64,000 nucleotides of DNA from Loripinus fragilis (lineage: Eukaryota > Mollusca > Bivalvia > Lucinida > Lucinidae): the NCBI GenBank assembly GCA_964019695.1, contig CAXHUL010000510.1:1-64000 (forward strand), in the 5' to 3' direction. The notes beneath the pieces were generated by a model. The model was given only the letters and a program-made list of their open reading frames with translations. It was not told where the DNA came from and searched no databases. Every line of letters begins with the position of its first letter. Within the stretch, counting starts at the first letter, position 1. Positions 11,250 through 23,247 of this stretch are shown here, in pieces. The translations under genes were made by a program, and so were the position numbers.

Positions 11250-13490
11250 TTAGCATTTTACCTATATAAACCTATAAAGGGGCTATTATCAAGTACATTT
11301 TAGGGCCTCCCACCACTGATCTGTCAACAAAGTAACATGTGAGTATTATTTTAACATTTTACTTTTTATTGTGTCAGATTTTTTTTTGTTTTAATACAAA
11401 AAAGACCTTCATACTGTTGTTGTCCTGTTTGGCTTTTTGAAATGGATGCATCATAGTTGCCATGGTTATGGTAAAAAGATGGCTACTTCCTAAGAATATT
11501 TTTTTTCAATGTATTATAAACCATATTTAGCTTGGTCTTACTAAAGTTTGTAAACCTTTCCAAGTAACCCCGACTTGCAACAATATGTTTTCAAAAATGT
11601 CGAAAACTGCCATATTTTAGTACATTGTTACCCCACCCACTTTTTTGCAACATTGCTATATGACAGAATTACAAAAATTATTAACCATACCATCCTTGTA
11701 TTCACATTGAGCAATACTGCCTTGTACAAGTTAACCTTGAGGTCAAAATGTTTCATTCTAAAAGTTGCATTTGCGCAAAGTATGTCTATTTTTACTGATT
11801 TTCTGCCATATTTTAGTACATTGTTACCCCACCCACTTTTTGCAACATTGCTATATGATAGAATTACCAAAATTATTAACCATACCATCCTTGTATTCAC
11901 ATTGACCAATACTGCCTAGTACAAGTAAACCTAAGGTCAAAATTTTTCATTCTAAAAGTTGCATTTGAGCAATGTATGTCTATTTTTACTGATTTTCGGG
12001 CATTATTTGGTAAAAAAATGACATCTCATTTTCTCACTTTTGACCCAATTTTCGACCCCTCAATTAAGACAACGCCCTATATTTATTTTTCATAAAAAAC
12101 TAGCTATTAGATCAATGACTTGAAAATATTTAAATGTAATTTCTACGCTACTTATACATGAGTTTGGCATTTTTTACAAAATAGTGGGGTTTTTTGGCCT
12201 ACAGAGACCTCTAAAAGGGCTATTATCAGGTCCCTTTTAGGGCCTTGCACCACTTATTTGCCAAAAAGCAAAATATAAGTATTATTTCAACATTTTATTG
12301 TTGATTGTGTCAGCTGTCTTCATGTTCTGCAATACAAAAACGCCTTATAAGCTGCATTTGTCCATTTTGACTTTTTGAGACGGTGGCATCAGAGTTGCCA
12401 TAGTAACGATAAGAAGGTGGTAACTTCCTGAAAGTATTTTTTCAGTTTATTACAGACCATATTAAGCTTGGTCTTACTAAAGTGTGCAAACCATTCCAAG
12501 TAAACCCGACTTGCAACCATGTGGTTTCAAAAATGTTGAAAACTACCATATTGATGTACATTGTTACCCCACCCACACTTTTGTAACCATTGCTAAATGA
12601 CAGAATTACCAAAATTATAAACCATACACTCCATGTATTCACATTGAGCAATACTGCCAAGTACAAGTAATTACAAGGTCAAAGGTTCCTCATTCTAAAA
12701 GTTGCATTAGCACAATGTATGTCTATTTTTTCTGATTTTCGGGCACTATTTGGTCAAAAAAATTGACGCCTCATTTACCCCCTTTTAAACCCCTTTTGGA
12801 CTTCATATATTGAGACAACACCCTATATTTTTTTTTTTATAAAATGCTAGCTTTAAGATCAATGACTTGAAAATATTCTAATGTAATTTCTACACTACTT
12901 ATACATGAGTTTTGCATTTTTTATTATAAAAAAGCTTTTTTTCCCCTATGTAGACCTCTAAAAGGGCCATTTTCAAGTCCCTTTTAGGGTCTTGCACCAC
13001 TAATTTGTCACAAAAGCAAAATATAAGTATTATTTCAACATTTAATTGGTGATTGTGCCAGATGTCTTCATGTTCTGCAATACAAAAACGCCTTATAAGC
13101 TGCATTTGTCTATTTTGGCTTTTTGAGACGATGGCATCATAGTTGCCAAAGTTACGAAAAGAAGACGGTAACTTCCCAAACATTTTTTTCCAATTCATTA
13201 CATATCATATCCAGGTTTGTCTTACTAAAGCATGTACATTATTCCGGGTAACAGCGGCTTGCAACAAAATGAGTTCAAAAATGTCGAAAAATGACAAATT
13301 TGAGTACCTTGTTAGCCCACCCACCTTTCTGATACAATTGCTACAAGACAGAAATACCAAATTTAATTACCAGACCCTCCTTGACTTTACATAAAGCAAT
13401 ACTGTGGAGTACAAGTTGTCACAAGTTCAAGACTTACTTATTCTAGAAGTTACAACTGTGCAATTTATGTCTATTTTCAGTGATTTTTGG
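11250..13490 (-). repeat. about 745-bp tandem units
   Basis: Two full units run 11998-12740 and 12741-13488, starting GGGCA(T/C)TATTTGGT. A diverged unit precedes them from about 11250. Each contains a CTTTTAGGGCCT segment, CACAGAC-type AT-rich spacers, a GTTGCCAT(A/G)GT motif and the inverted CCCCACCCAC core. An extra 196-bp duplication of the core segment lies at 11626-11822. The open frames on both strands here are mirror shadows of the repeat. Confidence 0.7.
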
Positions 13491-13666
13491 GCACTTTTTG
13501 GTCAAAAACTTTGGATTCGGTTACCATGGCAACGGAAGTAAAAATTAAAGATTTAAGCATGAATGATTTGGTTTTGGGTGAAAACAAACAAGTACAGAAA
13601 GTTTCGTTGAAATCTGAGACTATGCGTGAAAAACTTTGCTCCATATTTACAGAGAATCGGTCTTAA

Positions 13667-14279
13667 TTATCCTCCAATATCCTTGTCAAGTTCAATAGTG
13701 GGTAGGAAAGATGTCTGTTACCATTTAAAAGAACCTTAGAGCTGATTTCATTTATCTTCATTTCAATCTTCATCAGTGATTGGTTTACAAAACAACTGTA
13801 ATAAGTACCTCACATGTAACCATACAAGGAACCTGTTGAAAATGAAACTATCTGTCCAGGTTCTATTGTGAAGAGATTATGAACATAGATTTTGATGAAG
13901 ATAAGAGGAAACTACCAACAAAATTATTTCTCAAATATTCTAGCTACCCCTAGCCTAACCAAACTTCATTGTCATATCAACACCTTGTGTTAAGTTAAAG
14001 AAACACATATTAAAATCTCTTCTTTGCCAGTTATTTTTATAATCATTCAATGAATATGAATGGTGAGTTCATAGTTTGACAAGAGGTTTAGAAGAAACTT
14101 TCATAATGGTTTGTATGCATCTCTGTCTGGATAAGCTGTAAAGGCAAACTAAGATTTTGTTTTGTCACTTTCTCAATTGTCATCGAGCTGATAACATGTA
14201 GATTCTGAGGCTTATCTCGTAATTTGATCAGCTTCTTGCAAATACCAAGATTATAGTTGACAGGTCTTATTAGCTCAGT
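13667..14279. other. noncoding, nothing recognised
   Basis: AT-rich DNA between the TTAA element and the GC-rich inverted repeats. No exon, hairpin or repeat match was noticed. Confidence 0.45.
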
Positions 14280-15178
14280 GACCATGCTCATGGGCGGATC
14301 CAGATGGGGGGAACAGGGGGTCAGGACCCCCATCCTGAAAAATCACAAAAAATATAGGGTTTCTTAGCAATACTGGTCTGGATCCCATGAAATAAAACAA
14401 AGCTGCCAAGCCAGCATTCAATGTCAGGCCATCATTGGCCAGCCAGCGAAACGCCATTTAAATGGCGTTTCGTGGACGGCCGATGCTGGCCCGCTTGGAT
14501 CCTCTATCCCCTCATCAAAAAAATAAAATTGGTCAGTGTTGGGCCCCCTCTGTGCTGCTTATCAGCCTAATCCAGCCATTTGTCTAATCTAATCTTTAAG
14601 TAGCTAAGCTCCTCCCACTCACTGTCTCATATTGAAGCCACTCCTCTGCCTGAGGGGTGGGGGAAGGTCCAAGATTCCTGCCTTTAATGGGGATAGTACC
14701 TTTTCCATAAAATAATATGCTGTGTGCAATCATTAAAATCGTTTCATTGGGGTTCTAATGAGAACACAGAGAATACTTTTTGATGATGAAATAAGACAAA
14801 CCTGCCTATATAGATAGCGGGTGCTATGTAGGGTGTGAAGAGGAAGATTACGAGGCTACGTACCATGGTTATGTGCGGATCCAGAAAGTTTTGCCAGAGG
14901 AGGTCCAAATCTGATGAGGTTGTTTTTAATAGCACTAAAATAGTGCTCACCAATGCATAATAGCACTAAAAGCGGGCCACCATCGGTCGGCCAGCGATCG
15001 CCATTTAAATGGCGTTTTGCTGGCGGGCCGATCATGGCCCGAAATTGAATGCTGGCTTGGTAGCTTTGCGATTTGTCAGGGCATCCAGACCAGTATTGCT
15101 AAGAAGTCTTATATGTTTGTGATTTTTCACGGGGGGGGGGGTCGTTCGGACCCCCTGCCCCCCTCTGTATCCGCGCAT
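14280..15178. repeat. inverted pair of GC-rich MITE-like repeats
   Basis: Left copy 14280-14510 and right copy about 14970-15178 are inverted relative to each other. They share ATGGGCGGATCCAGA/GCGCGGATACAGA, a G-run, TTCTTAGCAATACTGGTC, CAAGCCAGCATTCAAT and a palindromic core (AACGCCATTTAAATGGCG). Each core is itself a near-perfect hairpin ending in GGCCCG. The open frames across the pair encode only repeat sequence. Related fragments lie at 1-890 and 20330-20640. Confidence 0.7.
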
Positions 15179-15587
15179 GCTTATAAATATGTCTTAACTT
15201 TTCGAGTCATTGAAGTTTCACCGTAAATGGACACGTGAATAAACGCAATAAACTTGTTTGAATAAGCATAACGTTTCGAACCAATGGCAAATTGGAATTA
15301 TGCCTTCTTCATTTATTTGTGTTGTTATTGACGTCACAATCAGCATTTTTTGTCATTTTGGGACGATATCCTGTCTTCCTTGGTTCAGTACTAAGCAGAG
15401 GATAGTGTGTCTTGCTCAAAGACATAATGCAGTGATTATGTAGAGTCTCGAACCAGCGACCCTCTATTGCGAGTAGGTTTCATTATATCTAATGTTTTAC
15501 CAAAATGCCATTCTGAGAGATTCTTTATACTTGGTTAAGTTCACACTCAAAAAGAGTGAGGTTTCAAAACAGATTTATAGTTAGAAC
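15179..15587. other. noncoding; degenerate repeat with tRNA-like B-box phrase
   Basis: Bases about 15400-15470 (GTGTCTTGCTCAAAGACAT then TCGAACCAGCGACCCTC) resemble a repeat found in many marine animal genomes. It is not a complete tRNA: no cloverleaf could be drawn. Nothing else was recognised. Confidence 0.4.
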
Positions 15588-15589
15588 TA

Positions 15590-15795
15590 CAGTAAACCCT
15601 GTGTCAAACGGCCACTCCAAAATAGACAAAACAAAGATCTGTATGACAAATGGTAGCTTAATGAAGGTCAAAAGTATTGCAGAATGCTCCAATGGGAGCA
15701 TTCTGCAATACTTTCGATCTGCATTAAGCGATAATTAGTCTTGAAAAACAATTTTTGGTCTTTTTGAGAGTGACCGTTTTATACAGGTTTCACTG
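15590..15795. mobile_element. 206-bp pogo/Tigger-like MITE
   Basis: The ends are CAGTAAACCCTGTGTCAAAC and, inverted, CAGTGAAACCTGTATAAAAC. They are flanked by TA (15588-15589 and 15796-15797). A CAGTRAAACC start with TA duplication fits the pogo/Tigger branch of Tc1/mariner (family knowledge). No ORF is present. The centre contains a perfect hairpin: AAAGTATTGCAGAATGCTCC at 15671-15690, loop AATG, inverse at 15695-15714. Confidence 0.75.
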
Positions 15796-15940
15796 TATCA
15801 AAATACCCGCATTTGTCCAATCAAGTGAAGAAAGTATCACAACGTGACCAGCTACAATATACGTAATTTCACTATGATCGTGTACCAAGTATAGCAGCAG
15901 ATAGTGTGACCGTCCCGTTAGTGTCAGACAGTACCAGACC

Positions 15941-16230
15941 ATGAACATTCCAAAAATTTAATTTATTATATTTACATATTTATATTATCAGTCAAGTGTC
16001 AATTTTCAATTTTCGTCTAACTAGGCTGGTTTTCCAGATATTTTGAATGAAGCAGACATAACGTAGGTTTGGAATAGCCAAAACGCCAAATTTCCGCGCT
16101 TAACGTCATAGCGATACGTGTTAAACGTCACGCAAACGTCAGTAAACAAGCAACGTTATTGGATGAACGTGACGTAAGCCCTCTCAAATGGCTCGTATGT
16201 GGGTGTGACTTAAATCGGTTTGTTCATGAA
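15941..16230. repeat. dispersed repeat, second copy at 38545-38760
   Basis: The two segments share ATCAGTCAAGTGTC, GGCTGGTTTTCCAGATATTT, CAGACATAACG, CAAATTTCCGCGCT and AACGTCAT in the same order. There is no coding content. The whole surrounding stretch (15798-16450) otherwise shows nothing recognisable. Confidence 0.65.
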
Positions 16231-16458
16231 GGTATGAACCACATCTCAAATATAAAGGTTTATTTAAAGACTCGCAGTGGAAATGTAAATATAATAAAAT
16301 AAAATGATAGCTTATAGTTTTGGTTTCTTTTACTGAACATTGTGTTACCAATAAGCAAACCATGGTCTGCTATAAATCATCAATTTTGCGCGAAACGGAC
16401 ATTTTTGCCCTGGTATCCTTTGTATATTTGATACATGTACCCCTAAACAGGTACTTTG

Positions 16459-16523
16459 GCAAACAGCGAAGACCCAGATGAAATGCAGCATGATGCTGCA
16501 TTTCATCAGGGTCTGCATTGTTT
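16459..16523. repeat. perfect hairpin GATGAAATGCAGCA
   Basis: GATGAAATGCAGCAT is followed at once by its inverse, and GCAAACA/TGTTTGC pairs further out around it. The stem is about 15 bp, inside AT-rich noncoding DNA. Possibly a small foldback MITE. Confidence 0.5.
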
Positions 16524-16873
16524 GCTAAGATTAAAAGCATTACCTTCAGGGACAGAAATACATCATAATTTTGAGAATTCTAACTGTGACCTATTAAAAT
16601 ACTTGCATGTACATGGTGAATAAAGGGTGTTTTATCTAATAACTACTGTCGTGTCAACCAAAAGTGACAATGACGTAATACGTTGTTTACCATTGTTAAG
16701 TAAATTATTAACTTGTACACTCCACTTGAGCAGATCCCTTGTGTACTACAAATGTAATACTATCCTGCGGATATGATTAATACACAATTGATCCCCTGAT
16801 AACTTTGTAAAACAAAACGTGACGTCACTGTCGCCCTTGGCTGGCAGGACAGTAATCCTTGGTTTGTTTGCAG

Positions 16874-17012
16874 TACTTGGTGTCCTTTCTAGTTTTTCAA
16901 TCAATCATCACTCTGATTCCTTTGCTTAAGTTATTGTCTTCCTGTGCCTTGGATTGGTCTGAAATGTGTGATTGGGGCATTACTTGGTCATACTCACTTC
17001 GTAATATCCAGG
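16874..17012 (+). CDS. possible orphan exon, hydrophobic
   Basis: The acceptor TTGGTTTGTTTGCAG at 16873 and donor CCAGG|GTACGT at 17013 bound 139 bases with an open frame. It is hydrophobic at first (YLVSFLVFQSIITLIPLLKL) and then Trp/Cys-rich (ALDWSEMCDWGITWSYSL). A membrane segment is plausible. No neighbouring exon with matching phase was found and I do not recognise the family. It could equally be part of a decayed repeat. Confidence 0.25.
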
Positions 17013-17750
17013 GTACGTATTTATATTCAGTAAACGCAGCGCTAAGGCTGGGTTTGGTGAACAATTCAGTTTAACACTTGGTTTTTCTCTCGTAACCTCT
17101 TACACCCTATTCCACTTTAGCAAACACTACATGACACAGCCCCCAATTCACCACTCCACACAAAAAATGCATAAGCTTACCTGGAGCGAGGTCTGTAAGA
17201 CTCCTTATGTGTATGTCTGCCTTTCCATCTGTCCGTCAGTGTGGTGTTATACGTTACATATTGTTTCAACTTCTCTCAAACCTGTTGAGCATCAAGCCAG
17301 TTCAGATCCGATCAAATGATGACGTCACAAAATCAAATATAGCTGCCATTGAAGTCATCTTCTACCAAACCGCTTGTCGTATTCAAATGAAATTTTATTT
17401 GGGACGTCGAGGCATTATAGGGGTTCAGATTTGTCAAAATGGTGACGTTGGCTTCCATGGTAGACATCTTGAAAGTTGGTTCTATTTATTGGTATCCAAA
17501 ACCACTTCCACATCTGCGAAGTCACGCCAATGCATTCACTGATTCCACTCAAAAGTAACGTACGTACAACAAAGAGGTAGTCATCGTCACTGGATATTTG
17601 GGTATGCAAGTTTGAAGATGACTTTATTTGTATGCGAAAAGCATACTGTCCTAGATGTGAAGACTAAAGGAACACGATGCATTTAAGATGTGTTGATCGG
17701 AATGCGCGGCTGCGCATGCAATGGTAAATTAGCAAACACCTATATCGTTC
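17013..17750. other. noncoding up to assembly gap
   Basis: No supported gene. A TGTCTGCCTTTCCATCTGTC phrase near 17213 looks like a common low-complexity repeat. The 62- and 111-codon frames here are uncorroborated. Confidence 0.4.
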
Positions 17751-17773
17751 NNNNNNNNNNNNNNNNNNNNNNN
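17751..17773. other. assembly gap (23 N)
   Basis: A run of 23 N. Sequence on the two sides need not be truly adjacent, and the real gap length is unknown. Confidence 0.99.
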
Positions 17774-18824
17774 GGGGATGGCGGATTTCTTAAAATTTCA
17801 GCTAAGCAAATATCATTATCAAAATTGTCGTTTTATTTTGAAATAAACTGAGCATTGACATACACAATGATAAAAATTGTATACATGTATATTCATACGT
17901 TTTAGAACACAATTCATCCCATCATTATGCATAAACGTCTAAATGCATTAGATGTATAGGGAAATTAGTCGAAATGGGCGTTAAGGTAGTACCGGACTCA
18001 CCGGCATATGTCCAAAAGTGATTCATCTTTTAATATATTATAATATAGACTTATACTTATAATATAAGACAAAAAAACAATACCTCACCGTTCTTTTTAA
18101 AAAGTTATTTGATGTCAAAAACTGCAAAATCCCAGGTTTTTGAAATAAACAAACACAGATTTTATTAACAAATTAACAAGAAACGCAATACAGTTTTTTT
18201 CAGAACAAATACTACTCACACCAGAGATATAAATAAAAACAAAAAATAGTGAAATAGCATGTATTTACACAATTTATTAAGCAAAGTCCTAATTAAGTCA
18301 AGCGAATAAATGCCAAAAAAACATTAATATTCAAAATAAACATATTAGAGAATGTAACTGGAACAACAAAAAAACATAATTTTACAAAGATATTTTCATG
18401 AAGAATCTAATGATTGAATAAAAAATATGTGTCACCGTGCTCGTTTTTTTGTTTTGGTGACTTTTCTGAAAAATCCTGAAAAAAATAAAGACTATAATAA
18501 GTGTTGTCTCCCCTTTCAACCAATTTTTTTGTTTGTCTACGCCCTATTTATATCACTGGGCGGAGACATAGCTATTATTAATTAAGCACTGACAAATGGG
18601 CGTAGAAAATGACAAAAAAGATTTTGACCTAGCATATGTGACCCAGCACATTACATTATGATTCTCATTAAAGCATGTCTATAGCATGTCTTGATACTTT
18701 GATGCTTTCTTACACGTAGGATTTATGTAGATAAAAGCTAAAAATTATAGCTTTATTCCTGATGCATAGATCTAAATGTCATTTAAAGAATAAACTTACA
18801 AATATGCAATAAGAGGATAAAACA
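17774..18824. other. AT-rich noncoding, nothing recognised
   Basis: Very AT-rich sequence with scattered A-runs. No exon, repeat unit or hairpin of note was found. Confidence 0.45.
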
Positions 18825-19310
18825 TTTTTTCCTTGTATTAATGTTTGGCAAGCCTGAATGTGATGTGTTGCAACCAGAACCACACAGCGGTGAGGCCTGC
18901 AACACATTATCGCACAAGGGCTTGACAAACGTTAATATACAGAAAGGAATGTTATATTGTCATTGTTATATATTATAGGACTTTTTGGGTACTGTAAAGG
19001 TGGCAACTTTATTTTTTATATCTGGGCGTGTTTCGGTTATTTCAACTGCTCAAGAATGGAAATCAGGTTCTATACATTGGTTAAGCGTTTAAAAGTTGCT
19101 TGAGCCGCGCAGGTCTGCGTGCATTTCCTGAAAGTCCTGTCCGTTAATTCACTGAACCCACATTTATTAACCCTTAAAGCGTATATTACAACACAATCGT
19201 ATGTTTTTATCGTCTATTGAAATATTATGAAGCCTCTTAAACAAACAGTGTAGATCGAGAGCAGTCTGATCTGGGTCCACACTGTTTGTCTCTATACTAA
19301 TGTTAAACAA
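18825..19310. repeat. dispersed repeat, unoccupied copy of the 29-kb insertion target
   Basis: From about 18985 to 19310 this segment parallels the two flanks of the TTAA element at 29129-37980. Shared phrases in order are TACTGTAAAGG, ATCTGGGCGTGTTTCGG, GGAAATCAGGTTCTAT, GAGCCGCGCA, CACATTTATTAACCC and CTGATCTGGGTCC. Where the other copy is interrupted, this one has a single TTAA (19089-19092, inside GTTTAAAAGTTG). The distal end is the hairpin-forming GATCTGGGTC module. Confidence 0.7.
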
Positions 19311-19379
19311 TAAACAAACACTTACGAATGTAGTTATAACGCCTCATTTTCAGATTTTACCTATGTCTAAAGTAGACAA

Positions 19380-20420
19380 ATAAGGCAGTCATGAGGTGCC
19401 GCCTAAGTTCTAGAATACTTTCCTTTCAAGCAAAAAGCATTTCCAAAAAAAATGTCCACTGTAACATCGTGAAGCATACAACAAAACCACACCTTATAGG
19501 CGCAATCGAAAACATCAATACTATCGACGATTATAGACCAAAAATAGTTAGAATCATAGTTTTTTTTATCACCATCACTCATCGAACAGGCGACACTTTG
19601 CAATCAAAACACTGTTTCTAGCGAGTTTTGATCCGCGTTCGTCAATGGTTAAGAGTGCTTTCGATTGCTCACTATCCGGTGTGGAAACAAACTGTTTTTT
19701 CAACAGAAACATGACTGAAAAATGTAGATAACTCCTAGCTCATGTTTCAGATTGTTTTGGTTACGTATTTATTGTATCAATACACATACCGGATAGGTGG
19801 CAATCGAAAACGTTGATGCTATCGACGAACGTAGATCAAATACCGTCAGAAACAGACTTTTTGGATTGCAGTTTGTTTGCCTGACTGGCGACAAATGGTA
19901 AACTCTAACGATTTGCGATCCACGTTCATCGATTGTTCAGAGCATTCTCGATTGTCGCCTATCCGACTATCGGTATCTTATGATAATTGAATATTTTGGT
20001 CATTTCTCAATAAAGCATAAGCGACGGTATCTTAACTCGCAGAGGATATCCGTGAGCAGGTTGAAATGGCAATTAAGCCCTCTGCAGTCACGTTTTATCC
20101 GCGGTCAGTGATTGGTCAACGATCAACCAAAATATGACACATTATTAAATAAAATGTACAATTGTCAGCGATTGAACCACCTCAAGTTTCTATAGTAAAC
20201 ACTTATTATAAGGTATATAACAATAAAAGGATGATACATTCTTCTGTCTATTAACGTTTTGTCAAGCCCAAATAAGATAATGTATTGTAGCCTTAACCAT
20301 GAAGCTGTGAGGGCTGCACCAAGTGCTGATCCAGAGGGGGGGGGGGGGGGCAGGGGGTCCGGACCCCCTCTTGAAAATCACAAATTAAATGGGTTTCTAT
20401 AGGTAATAAGCAATTGGACA

Positions 20421-20451
<31 letters not shown>

Positions 20452-21110
20452 GTTGGACCCCCTGGAAAAAATTGGACCCCATCTGGAGCCTTGAAAAACG
20501 ATAGATTTCTTTGAAATTGACCATTTGACTTCTGTAAAATAAGCTGAGGACTAAAAAAATCGTTGTCAGAGCTTTTTTGTCAGACTGGCCTGGACCCTCC
20601 TCCCCCCCCCCCCTGATGAAAATTCCTGGATCCGCGCATCTGTACCATGCTTGCCAACCGTTAATATACAGAAAAGAATGTTATATTGTCATATATCTTC
20701 CTTTCAGGCACATGCAGTTCCAATTAATTTTATTAAAATGTATGCAGAAATGTCCATTTTATCATCATGAAACATGCAAGGAAACAAAATAATTTTTTCA
20801 ACAAAAACATGAAATAACTCCTAGCCCTTGTATCAGATTGTTTTGGCTACGTCTTCAGTATATCAAAAACACACTAGATAGGCGGCAATCGAAAACGTTA
20901 ATGCTATCGACGAACGTAGTTAAATATTGTAAGTAACAGAATTTTGGATTGTTGTTTGTAGTCCGATAGGCAACAAATGGCAATCACAAACACTGTTTCT
21001 AGCAATTTGTTATCAGCATTCATTGATTGTTTAGACTGTTTTTTATTGCTGCCTATCCGGTGTGATAAGGGAATTGAAATAGTTACGTCATTTCTCCATA
21101 AAACATTAGT
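19380..21110. repeat. degenerate tandem copies of an ATCGAAAAC...CGACGAACG repeat
   Basis: At least three direct copies (around 19500-19690, 19795-19975 and 20880-21065) share GGCAATCGAAAACGTT, TATCGACGAACGTAG, GGCGACA or GGCAACAAATGG, and CTATCCGGTGTG. The phrase GTTAATATACAGAAA recurs at 18930 and 20663. All open frames in this stretch follow the repeat and have no gene support. Confidence 0.6.
20330..20645. repeat. G-run / C-run copy of the GC-rich repeat family
   Basis: This copy contains GCTGATCCAGA followed by a G-run, GGGGGTCCGGACCCCC, a C-run of about 26 at 20419-20445, and finally CCTGGATCCGCGCATC. It shares these phrases with 712-870 and 14280-15178. Long homopolymers make the exact length unreliable. 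Confidence 0.65.
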
Positions 21111-21950
21111 GACCATGTACCTCCATGGGACCTTAAACATGAGAATGTCACATACAAGGCATGTGCAAGTCTACAACCCCCCCCCCTTTTTTGGGGTGGG
21201 AGTGGGTCTTAGGTTAGTGGCAGCATGCAGAAATAGCAACCGAGACATGTATATAGTATGTATATTTATACGGTCCGCAACTTTTAACCATCAAAATACT
21301 GAATGACTTCATACTCTGGGTGATGTTTTTAAAAGCTAATACTTGCATTCCTTCTTTTTGTGAAAGCAAAATACTTACAGAATTACGTTTCAAGCATCAA
21401 AGAGTTGTCAGGGGAGAATAATGTCTACCGTCTTACAAATAAGTATTCTCTTTTAAAAACAAGATTCAGGAACGATGACTCTTACACTCTTACTTTAAAG
21501 TAAAAGTAAGGCTATCTTTTGACATGGGTCCTGCACTACCTTAAGATTATAAGAAATTTCTTCAATTTTATCAAACTGCAAACAATAATCAAAATTGTCG
21601 TGTCATCTTGTTATTTTTCTATTCATACAAGATCATCTGAAGTAAGGTTTTTGAAGATTGAATAATTTTTGACCGCTTCAAAATGCATACAACGACACCT
21701 ACCATATATTTAAAAAATACGTGCAAGAGAAGTGTTGTTTCGAGTTTTGACACTGCTTGCCTCCCATAAGAATTAAAATAAAATAAAGGTAAATTATCCA
21801 ATCTACAGTTTGCCTTAGTCGAATGGATCAGACGTCAGTCTGTTATGCTTGCGTCTCAGTTTTGATGCTCTGCGTGGCACAGTTTTTTTTGTTTTGTTTT
21901 TTTGTGCTTAGAGCTTTGATTAAAAACATTATACCCCTTGGATGCCAAGA
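21111..21950. other. noncoding, nothing recognised
   Basis: Apart from a palindromic TTACTTTAAAGTAAAAGTAA near 21491, no structure or exon was seen. Confidence 0.4.
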
Positions 21951-21954
21951 GCAC

Positions 21955-22230
21955 GCCTAAGATCAAGAAAAACACACACACATTGGAAAAATATCAGTAT
22001 TATAGGAATAGAGCTAATAAAGAGATGTACGGAAATTAAAAAAGAGAAGCTAGAAAAGAGATAAGGGCATCAAAAATGGGATATGAAAAGCTCTTATCTG
22101 AAAACATCAAATATAACAGCAAAGCTTTTTGGAATTATGTCCAGTCAAAGTGTTAAACTAGAGAATCTGTGGCGAATCTGGTTAATGAAAGTGGAATGAT
22201 CGTGTCAGATTCAATTGGACGAATCGAGTA
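21955..22230 (+). pseudogene. LINE fragment, region before the reverse transcriptase
   Basis: Translation gives a decayed segment with YRNRANKEMY, EIRASKMGYEKLLSENIKY and SKAFWNYVQSK. This is typical of the linker between endonuclease and reverse transcriptase in CR1/Jockey-like non-LTR retrotransposons. In-frame stops interrupt it. It lies in the same orientation as the reverse transcriptase piece at 24240-24870 and is probably the same element, split by about 2 kb of other repeats. Confidence 0.6.
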
Positions 22231-23247
22231 GAACCGATCTCACAAATACAAATGCCCTGAGCGATATGGATTTAGCCAGCGAGACGTCGGAACAACGGAT
22301 AAAATCTGATGATAATTTCAGCAAAATAAATTCCACGTGAATACTGTTAGAGATGTCAAGAAGATGAACAAAAAATTCTAATTTGTTGAACTGTTTCGTA
22401 AGGTGTGCATATTGATCTTTATAAATTTGCTGTCACGTTTTAGTTGGATTCAACAAATTAGAATCTTCTGTATCAAAATTAGAATTGCAAAATAAACAAC
22501 AGGAGATAAAACAGAACATTTAGAAGAGCACTCCCGACGAGACAAGTGATGGTTTTATGGGTTCGACGATAAAAGTGATGAATCTCGGGAAGAATCGGAG
22601 ACCAGAGTTAAAGCTGAGTATAGGTTGAAAGTATGAAGCCTAATTTAAGAAGAAGGCTTGATTCAATATAGACAAACCTAGAAAGAATAAAATTTTGACT
22701 TCATTCCTCACACCAAGGTTGATTCAATATTGACTTTCAAAGTTGAATGAAAGTTGAACTAGAAATGTGTCAGTGTGACACAGATCCCCCGCCCAGGCCA
22801 TTGTATGAGAGAAAAAGTCTCCCAGATATGACTGATTCATTAATACAATACATTGTCGAAATCTATGCTGGTATTGCAACATGTCAATATGCGGACCTTT
22901 AGTACTGAGTTTGTCAAGTTCTATCATTCATTCTTGACATGATTTAAAGAACATACCTCTGGTATAAATTTGCGCCAATTGATGCATAACAATACTAACC
23001 CAATATTACTATATCTATGCATATGCAATATCTTATCAAATTCACTTCATTCATTCTTAAAATATTGAGCTGATATGAATTTCTGACTGGAGTCTAGGGC
23101 CATAACTCTTTTATAAATGTGCACATATTAATGCAAAACAATTCCCACCTAGATCTTGTCAATAGCAAAGTGTAAGCAAATCTTGTTAAATTCCATCCAC
23201 TCATTGTTAAAGATATTATGCGGAAACATAATGCTGACTTAAGTCAT
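22231..23247. other. between LINE fragments; unidentified decayed sequence
   Basis: Short open stretches exist (for example KLESSVSKLELQNKQQ near 22450), which could be decayed retrotransposon ORF1 or unrelated sequence. From about 23040 the text becomes a diverged version of the satellite that follows. Confidence 0.35.

Larger units (their letters stand above)
7764..13662. mobile_element. 5.9-kb TTAA-flanked noncoding element (Kolobok/piggyBac-type)
   Basis: The left end reads GAGCAATTCTCTGTAAATAT and the inverted right end GACCGATTCTCTGTAAATAT; both continue with GGAGC. TTAA flanks both sides (7760-7763 and 13663-13666). The same end motif bounds the element at 29129-37980. TTAA duplication plus a 5'-GA end fits Kolobok better than piggyBac, whose ends usually begin CC, but no transposase is present to decide. 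The interior is noncoding. Its left half carries a repeat in plus orientation and its right half the same motif inverted, so the element is broadly palindromic. X-box-like palindromes occur at 7904, 8282 and 13520. Confidence 0.75.

Noticed and set aside
11575..11919. Overlapping open frames on both strands (114 and 93 codons)
   Set aside because: Both lie in the 196-bp duplicated core of the TTAA element and contain duplicated repeat text, not a protein family.
15370..15470. tRNA-like B-box phrase
   Set aside because: No acceptor stem, anticodon stem or A box could be placed; it matches a common degenerate repeat.
15671..15714. Possible microRNA precursor
   Set aside because: The stem is perfect, the loop is only 4 bases, and it sits inside a MITE; better explained as a palindromic element.
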